Source: Haliclona indistincta
Taxonomy: Eukaryota > Porifera > Demospongiae > Haplosclerida > Chalinidae
DNA length: 64,000 nt
Assembly (NCBI GenBank): GCA_964017065.1
Contig: OZ024786.1
Coordinates: forward strand, 14,233,764 to 14,297,763
Reading direction: 5' to 3'
Part shown: positions 56,292 to 64,000 of the stretch, in pieces
Numbering within the stretch: the stretch's first letter is position 1
How the letters are laid out: every line of letters starts with the position of its first letter
The notes under the pieces: model-generated
Seen by the model: the letters and a program-made list of their open reading frames with translations, nothing else
Databases searched by the model: none
What the model was told of the DNA's origin: nothing
Position numbers and translations under genes: made by a program

Positions 56292-56890
56292 CCCTTTAGG
56301 GCCTATAGCGGATTTAGCCGTCATAATTGACTCCACCTACTGTAGACGTCATAAATAGTGTGAAAAGTGCTCTAGAAAGGTCAAATAAAGTTTAATTGCA
56401 AAAGCTAACTTTACCTGAAAAAACCCACTGTTTTTCGCCGCGCCCTCCCCACTAAAATATATAGAACGGGGGGATTTTTAAAGGGGGGTGTCCCCCCTTT
56501 AACCCGGGGTTCGAAGGGGCGGAGCCCCTCGCCGCTTTCGGCATTTTTGGGGCTTCAGGATGCCTCTAAATGCATGCTTGGGCATAGAATATGGTCTAAA
56601 CTGTGCTGTTTGCTCACCTGGACACCACCAGGTTTTTGTATCAGTCACCAGGGCTAAACGAAGACCAAAATTGGCTGAAAAATGACGTGGTCGCAGCACT
56701 TAAGCGGCTTCTGTTCCGAATTGGGAGTGGCCAACTCAGAGTTTAGTACATGGTCGTAAACTTTGACATGCCAGGAAAAAACAGTGCTAGTTTGGAACAG
56801 CTAGCGTACTGCATGTTGTAGAAATCGCAAGACAAACTGTCAGTTTAGAGCAAGCCGAATTTTCGTCAAAATAATTCAGTCACTAAAGAG
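56292..56890. mobile_element. piggyBac-like MITE, copy 2
   Basis: CCCTTTAG and CTAAAGAG ends, TTAA on both sides (56288-56291, 56891-56894). 599 bp against 592 bp for the element at 3-594. Both carry a G/C run and a 'tttcggcattt'-like motif. No transposase. Confidence 0.7.
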
Positions 56891-57033
56891 TTAACATGGG
56901 ATTTTATCAAGCTTACTTCATTGACAAGGTAATCGATCGAGCTGTTCAGCATTTTCCTTCAAAATTGATTGTTGAATTGTTGGAAACACTCTCTGGATGA
57001 TATAACATACCATTCTGGCTACAGCCAACCTAT

Positions 57034-57125
57034 GGTGATTGTGATATGGTTAGGATTCGTATATACTATCAGAATGGAAAGAGAAGTAGACAACACTTCA
57101 ACTGTGACGCACAGTACTGTACGTC
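57034..57125 (+). pseudogene. Relic of kinase PH exon
   Basis: The sequence 'ggaaagagaagtagacaaca' and 'cttcaactgtgacgcacagt' matches the end of kinase exon 42211-42347 and its donor, followed as there by an (ACTC)n tract. Frame not conserved. Confidence 0.75.
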
Positions 57126-58286
57126 TCACAGTACATCTCACTCACTCACTCACTCACCTTATCACTCACTCACTCACTCACCCTATCACTCACCCACTCA
57201 CTCACCCTATCACTCACTCACTCACTCACCTTATCACTCAATCACTCACTCACTCACTCACTCACTCATGCACTCACTTGAACATACTTTCTTGTGCTTT
57301 GTGTCACTGTCTGTTTTATCAAGTTTGGTTGTTAAACAATTCATGATACTCAACACTAGCTTCTACTGTTGGTATTGATTATAGTACCATTAGCCTTTAC
57401 AACATAGCTCATTTTACACTGTTCTCTTCATATCACAATCTCTTAGATGTATCAATTGGTGGTACATCAGTTACCTATGGTGTGATACAAGCTATGAGGT
57501 ACATATCTCATGGTAGAGCTTTTGAAGTGTGTGTGTGATCCTAGTACAAAGGCAACGAAAGAGATAGAATCTATGTCAGGGATTGGCTACAATAATCTTG
57601 ACCAGCTGCTAGTGTGTTGACAAGCTAATGGAGGTGTTCAACAATTTCTTCAAAACTGATCAAAACCACAGACTGCTAGTGGATGAGGTATGTAAGGCAT
57701 AGTTAACTATGAGACTGCTCAGCCTCCAACTGAGAGCAGATTAATTCATTATTTTTACAAAAATAATGTAGCAATTTTTGAATTTCTCCGATTTTTATGG
57801 AAGCTAATAGATTTTATCTCTTTGTGCTTCTATTAAATTTTCTCTAAAGAACAGTAAGTGTGTGCAGGAGACATGCAACTGCATTGTGGTGATGGACTGC
57901 TTGTGCTGCATAGTGGTATCAATATTGTTAGCTATTAATACGCTATAATATGTATGTGCATGTCTATCACATGGTAGAATCCTTTAAAGTCTGTGTGTGA
58001 TCCAAGTACAAAGAAATAATGAATGCAGTGAAGGGATTTATTAGATAATGAATTTTCTTTCAGGTAAACACATGCTTGTCACATCTGATGAATTTTTATG
58101 CAAGTTGCAAATCAATGCAGATTTGTATGCGTGAATAAAAGATGTGAGCTGTCATTCAACTGGATGCACTCTGATACTAATTTAAATTTTAGTAACCAAC
58201 AAATCTATCTTCAGAATTAATGTAGTACGCGTATAGTGTGCGACATAGCACACTTAACCCTCTAGTGTAGTACAGACCGATATAAC

Positions 58287-58880
58287 TAGATTTACTGCCA
58301 TGACCAACACTATTCATTACCTGATAGTGTCACTGGTGAGGAGGCAAGAACCCCATCAGATGAACAGAGCACAACTGAGAAAGATAACAAGAAAACAGTA
58401 GAAAACCCGGATGATACGAAAAGACAAGAATATACGGTGGAGCCCCTCTAAGGCGGACACTATCGGGACCAACAAAAATTGTGCATTTTATAGAGGGTGT
58501 CCTCTGATCAGGAGTTTATTATACATTATGAGGATTATATTTGGGATTGAGTTAGTGTTCATTATAGAGGGATGAGGGGTGTCCTCTAAGAGGGGTTCCA
58601 CTGTAGTGTTAGCTAGACAGAATCCACATCAACAGCAACTTAGGCAGAAGAATTCGTCAGCATTGAAACAGACAGTTTCATTCGAAGCTTCTGAAAAACC
58701 AGGTTAACTTGTTCCAGCTAAACATTATAACTGCTTGACATAGGTATAAAACAACTGAAAGCAGGTAAGGAATAACAGGAGGCCACTAAAGTTGGTCACT
58801 TTACATGTAAATGTTAATGATGGGCTATAGACTGTTGTAGAGAGTAGTAGTGAATAGTCATGAATAGTCATGTAAGTATG
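58287..58880 (+). pseudogene. Relic of kinase last exon
   Basis: 'gaacagagcacaactgagaa', 'tttcattcgaagcttctga' and 'gttggtcacttt' match kinase exon 48650-49128 in order, with frame breaks. A mariner-like MITE is inserted in it. Confidence 0.85.
58435..58603. mobile_element. Mariner-type MITE, 169 bp
   Basis: Ends CGGTGGAGCCCCTCT and AGAGGGGTTCCACTG, flanked by TA on each side. A second internal pair 'gggtgtcctct' suggests a compound end. Inserted in the kinase relic after duplication, since the parent exon lacks it. Confidence 0.8.
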
Positions 58881-59045
58881 TCAAAGACAAGTTTATGTGT
58901 GGCATGGTCTATAAGGAATTTCAATCATGCATGTGACTACAGTGAATATACAGTATAAATACTATATACATAAACAATTTGTTTGCTCATAATCAACCCA
59001 CACTAGAATATTTTCCCAGTCTGAATGTTATTGTAATTGTGGTTC

Positions 59046-62000
59046 ATGGCTGAGTCTCAGCTGGATCTAGAGCAGCAGTGTGTGACAGCATTCAAGCAAG
59101 GCAACCATGACCAGGCAGTACAACTACTACCACAACTACAGCAACCTGGTGATGTTACTACTGAGTTTGAATTCAATGGCAAAAGCTTACCACCAAATAA
59201 AGGTGTGACACTACTGCATCTTGCTGCTTATCATGGCTGGCTAGACATCATCAAGACTATACAGCAACATATCTCAATGTATGATGTCAGAGACAGTGCA
59301 GATTTCACTCCATTGCATTATGCTGCAGCTGCTTCATCAGAGAATTGCTTAGAAATGATAAATTACTTAATTATCACATTAGGCTGTGATCCCAATGCTA
59401 AAACTTTAAAGAAAAATCTTCCATTACATGTTGCTTGTCATCGTGGTAACTTAGACACAGCTAAATATTTCATAACAGAACATAACTGTAACCCAAATTT
59501 TCAAACTAGCGATGGATGGACACCTCTACAGTGGGCTTCACAAAATGGTCACATGAACATAATCCAGTATCTTATAACTGAACTAGGTTGTGACCCAACA
59601 ATTTCAAACAACTATGGTCTTCTTCCATTACACATTGCTAGTTTTAATGGTCATTTGAATACAGTCAAATACCTCATCAGTGAACAAAAATGTGACCCAA
59701 ACAGTCGAACTAACTATGGATTTACACCTCTTTACTATGCTTCTGAAAATGGTCACATGGACATCATCCAATGCCTTATCACTGAACTAGGTTGTGATCC
59801 AACAATTTCAGACAACGATGGCTATCTTCCATTACACATTGCTAGTCTTAATGGTCATTTGAACACAGTCAAATATTTCATCGGTGAACAAAAATGTGAC
59901 CCAAACAGTCAAACAAAAGATGGATCTACACCTCTTTACAGCGCTTCTATAAACGGTCACATGGACATCATCCAATACCTTATCACTGAAGTAGGTTGTG
60001 ATCCAACTATTTCCGACAATGGGTTTCTTCCATTACATGCTGCTAGTTGTAATGGTCATTTGAATACGGTCAAATATTTCATTGGTGAACAGAAATGTGA
60101 TCCAAACAGTCAAGGAAAAAAAGGACATACACCACTTTACAGCGCTTCAGAAAATGGTCACACGGAAATCATCCAATACCTTATCACTGAACTAGGTTGT
60201 GATCCAACAAGTTTAAACAACAATGGATTTCTTCCATTACACATTGCTAGTTTTAATGGTCATTTGAATACGGTCAAATATTTCATCAGTGAACAGAAAT
60301 GTGACCCAAACAGTCGATCTAAAAATGGATTTACACCTCTTCACTGTGCTTCTAAAAATGGTCACATGGACATCATCCAATATCTTATCACTGAACTAGG
60401 TTGTGATCCAACAAGTATAAGCAACAATGAATTTCTTCCATTACACATTGCTAGTTTTAATGGTCATTTGAATACGGTCAAATATTTCATCAACGAACAG
60501 AAATGTGATCCAAACTGTCGATCTAAAAATGGATCTACACCTCTTTACTGTGCTTCTCAAAATGGTCACATGGACATCATCCAATACCTTATCACTGAAC
60601 TAGGTTGTGACCCAACAATTTCAAATAACAATGGTCTTCTTCCATTACACATTGCTAGTGTTAATGGTCATTTAAATACGGTCAAATACTTAATCTTTAA
60701 TCATAATTGTGATCCTAATGTTCAAGGTCCACATGGATTTACATCTCTACATTATGCTTCTCAAGGTGGTCATACTGACATCATCCAATATCTAATTACT
60801 GAAGCAGGCTGTGACCCATCAACTCCAGATGGTGATGGTGATCATCCTTTACACAATGCTTGTTGGAAAGGTCAATTGATTGCTGTCAAATATTTGATCT
60901 CAGAGCAAAACTGTGATCCTAATAGTCGAGGTCAACATGGATACACTCCTCTACATTATGCCTCTCAATGTGGTCATTTACATATCGTCCAATACCTGAT
61001 CACTGAACTAGGTTGTGACCCGAAGGTGATTGATAACAATGGTCGAACAATACTTCATTTGGCAGCTATTAGAGGCCATGTCCAAATAGTACAATGGCTC
61101 TTACGTGATAAAAGAATTGATTTAATGACAAGAGACAAATTGGGCAGTACTATAACAGATCTGGCAAAAGAAAATTGGAAGTTTCAAATGCTTCGTTTTC
61201 TTCATTCATTGTTAGAGTCATTCAATAATTACCCAATTCATACATTAGGCAAGACAATTCTTATTGGTAATAATAGTGCAGGTAAGATCTATCTGGCTAA
61301 AGCGATCAATCAACAAGGAAAGAGTGACTTTAAGCAACTTACTTCAGGCGGTTATAAAACAATATTTCTTGAGCACAGCGCTGATGCTGGTATAGTACCG
61401 TCGCTAATAGAAACTAGTGAATTTGGAAATATGGTGTTATACGACTTGGTAGGACAAGCAGAATATCATTCCAGTCACTCTGCTGTCATGGAGACTGTGG
61501 TGCAGCAGTCACTTGCCACATTCATCAATGTGATAGATCTCAGCAACACAGATGATGAGATATTGCAACAACTTCGCTACTGGCTCAACTTCATCGAAAA
61601 TGCCACTTGTAAAACTAGTACTAAATCCTGTTTGATAATTGTTGGTAGTTATGATCATGAGCTTAGTCATGAACAGGTTCAAAGCAAATCAACTCTTATC
61701 AGAAATGAAATGCAAAAAAGATCGTATCATCAAGACTATATGGGATATGTTACTATAGACTATCAAGACATTGAATCTGAAGCCAATCAAGAGTTTGTAT
61801 CACTGCTCTATAAAAGCAATCAATCTATTGTTGCTAGGTTACCTCCAGTGAGCTGTTACTGTCACTTGCTGTATGCATTTCTAATGAAATGGAAATTGCA
61901 TTTGCGTATTTGTGTACTTGAAGATCTTATGGGTTCAATGCCTGAGATTATTCCAAAAGAAACAGCATTCATTGCTGAGCTTCTTACAACACTCAGTGAA

Positions 62001-64000
62001 AGGGGATTGATACTTTTTCTTAAAAATCAACCACAATTAGAGAAAAGCTGGATAGTATTGGACATTGAATCAATATTACAGACAGTTAAGAAAGACATCC
62101 TGCCAGTTCTTGAAGAATTCAAAGATCATCGTCTTTTGGGCAGCAACACTGGAATTGTACGCTTGTCCACTCTCAAACAGCTCTTTCCACAATTTAATAT
62201 TGAAATGCTTGTTGGTTGTTTGCAGACTCTTGAGCTCTGCCATTGTGTTAACTTGTCTGGAAATTCAACTAACATTCAAAGAATTGAAGCATTCTTACTT
62301 AGAGAAGATAAAGAAGATAGAAGCTTTTTCTTTCCTTCATTGTTAGACAATTGTCGACCAATCGTACTTCCTATAAATGAGGATTCTTGTTTTGGTTGGT
62401 GTCTGTACTGCAATAAAACAGGAGATCAGTACTTCACTAGTGAATTCCTTCATGTTCTTCTCTTGCGTCTGGCCTACTCATTTCTTATGGCTAGTAGCAA
62501 TAGCACAAATCACTTACAAAGTAAATGCACTGTATGGACAAATGGCATCTATTGGGATAATGAAGAAGAAATCAATACTGCAGTGGAACTCATTGATCAC
62601 AACCGATGTGTAATGGTGGTTATGTCACATAATAACAGCAGACCAGTAGAGTTCTGTAAGCATCGCAGTGCAGTGATCAGACTTGTGCTGGACCTAAATC
62701 AGCAACTCTGTCCTGATGTACAGACAGCTGAGTATCTCACCTCAAGCCGCTTTCATCTCAGAAAATGGTCCTCATCTGAGGGTGTCTGCCTACCATTAAA
62801 GAGTGATCTTCTTCCAATAGAGAATGTTGCTATTTCAATGTTACAGAGAAAACCTTTCATATTTGCCAGTTCTGATATTATAAGTGAATTTCGCACAAAA
62901 GATGCATTAAAATATGAACCATACTATCAACTGAGACGCTCCTCTGTGTGTGAGCTGATGGACAGCAGTAAAGCTGATGAGCCTGTCTCTCAGTCACTCC
63001 TTGATGAAGTGGAGAGAATCTGTCAAATGAAACAGTTAAAACAGCCAAGTCATTCACTCTTGAGAAAGGTTGTTGATGAAATGAGCATATATGCAGGAAA
63101 AAATCCTATTGTGAGTAACTTCAAAAATATAATTATACATTATTAGTTTTAATTGTCTATTGCAGAAAATCGGAAATATTGACATCGGCAATTTACTTAT
63201 GAACCATGATCAAGAACCTACTGCTTATGATTATGGTAATTGTATAAATTGCAGTTGTACAATGTCGTGTGTAAATTATTTTTTAAAAATAGAAACAAAT
63301 GCCAATTCAGAAGAACAACTTTCTTTAACAGAAGATCCTACTATGTCAGAAAGTAAGTGGGCTTGAGCAAATAATACCGTGTTGTTACGGCACTTTGATT
63401 TAAATAGGTGCATATGCTAGTGGTGCACGATCTGCCAACTCAGAATTGAATGAGCTGAAAGAGGAAATAGTGAATCTTAAGGAAAGTTCAGATACAGAGA
63501 TATCCAGTCTGCAGACTGAATTGGAAGCTGCTCGACGGCAAATATCATTATTAAAGGAATTCCAGACTAAGCAACTGAAAGGTATGTACAGTAATTCTCA
63601 TACAGCAAAGTCACGTATGCAATAATAACCATAAATGCATACATAAATATTCATGTATGCAGTATAGCTATACGATAACTACTGATTTTTTTGTTACATT
63701 ATTAGCTCTTTCACAATCTGACACAACCAAGACACACATTGCTATACAAACAAGTTACTTAGATATTGCACCAAGTAAGCAAGAATTGTCATTATTATTA
63801 GATTTTGACACTTGACTTGTTAGAGCTAAGAGGTGTTGATGTGTGTGGAGAGATTGAGTTTGAAGTGATCGGTGACAGATTACCACAGAAGCTGGTGTGG
63901 CCTGGATATGGATTTCACATAGATGTTCCTGCTGGAGCCCTTCTTCCAGGAGTAACTGCTAGTGTGGCGGTCAGAGCAATCATGAGAGGGCAGTTTAGTC
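59046..64000 (+). CDS. Ankyrin-Roc-COR-ZU5 gene 2 (3' end outside window)
   Basis: Start at MAESQLDLEQQ; an ATG nine bases upstream is also in frame. The first coding exon ends at 63110 and holds about 20 ankyrin repeats (residues about 55-690), a Roc-like GTPase (about 735-920) and COR. Roc motifs: GNNSAGKIY, DLVGQAEYHSS, VGSYDHE. COR-like: GLILFLKNQP, SWIVLDIES, LELCHCVN. Later exons are 63166-63235, 63293-63352, 63408-63581 (coiled coil: NELKEEIVNLKESS, LQTELEAARRQ), 63706-63774 and 63824 to the window end (ZU5: VWPGYGFHIDVPAGALLPG). UPA and Death domains usually follow ZU5 in such proteins and may lie outside. The P-loop has Ile where Thr or Ser normally binds Mg. Likely intracellular scaffold or sensor; function is inference. 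Confidence 0.85.
63824..64000 (+). other. ZU5-domain exon, cut by the window end
   Basis: Reads LRGVDVCGEIEFEVIGDR, then LVWPGYGFHIDVPAGALL and VRAIMRGQ. The PAGAL motif and length fit ZU5, known from ankyrins, UNC5 and PIDD. Open to the last base of the window. Confidence 0.85.

Larger units (their letters stand above)
55132..59045. other. Decayed duplicate of the kinase locus
   Basis: No intact gene. It holds kinase relics (separate entries), (CACT)n tracts at 55675-56035 and 57130-57275, a piggyBac-like MITE, a mariner-like MITE, and an about 110-bp direct repeat at 55481-55590 and 56088-56200. The order of relics partly follows the kinase gene but includes a jump, so it is rearranged. 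Confidence 0.65.

Overview
The window is eukaryotic and most likely from a demosponge, possibly Amphimedon or a relative. The signs are short GT-AG introns, phase-matched exons, ankyrin-Roc-COR proteins with Death or ZU5 parts, a multi-exon tyrosine kinase, a secreted fibrinogen-like family of a type I associate with sponges and cnidarians, and dense MITE and minisatellite load. The species assignment is inference. There is an assembly gap (N run) at 40779-40978.

Region A (about 0.6-33.5 kb) is a tandem array on the + strand of one secreted family: signal peptide, short helix, fibrinogen subdomain-A-like block, and a cysteine-rich C-terminal region. I count 15 copies: eight intact intronless ORFs of 322-343 aa, one copy broken by a 37-bp deletion, and six solitary 5' 'leader' fragments that stop soon after codon 37. 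Framework and leader are nearly invariant, while three or four short loops vary in sequence, length and cysteine number. At least four kinds of upstream sequence are attached to the same leader. Duplicated spacers carry 49-bp and 44-bp minisatellites. Mobile elements can be delimited by comparing occupied and empty sites: a piggyBac-like MITE, foldback elements, hAT-like and Harbinger-like MITEs, and a 2.2-kb head-to-head inverted element with a CXC-type ORF.

Region B (34.4-36.8 kb) is a homogeneous 54-bp satellite of about 38 units, interrupted by a 313-bp TIR element with a 5-bp target duplication.

Region C (37.5-39.9 kb, - strand) holds eight phase-consistent exons of the central part of a TBC1D32/Broad-minded homologue. 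Its two ends are not visible.

Region D (41.5-49.1 kb, + strand) is a tyrosine kinase with the order PH, WWE, WWE, kinase, acidic tail. Its introns are filled with (CT)n, (ACTC)n and 20-bp and 35-bp minisatellites.

Region E (49.7-64 kb, + strand) has two paralogous ankyrin-Roc-COR genes. The first has three lesions in its ankyrin region but an intact P-loop and a Death-domain exon. The second has an intact 1.36-kb-codon first exon but a changed P-loop, followed by coiled-coil and ZU5 exons that run off the window. Between them lie decayed pieces of the kinase gene, so kinase plus ankyrin-Roc was probably duplicated as a unit. The secreted array and the Roc/Death/ZU5 proteins both look like candidate recognition or innate-signalling genes, but that functional link is inference.
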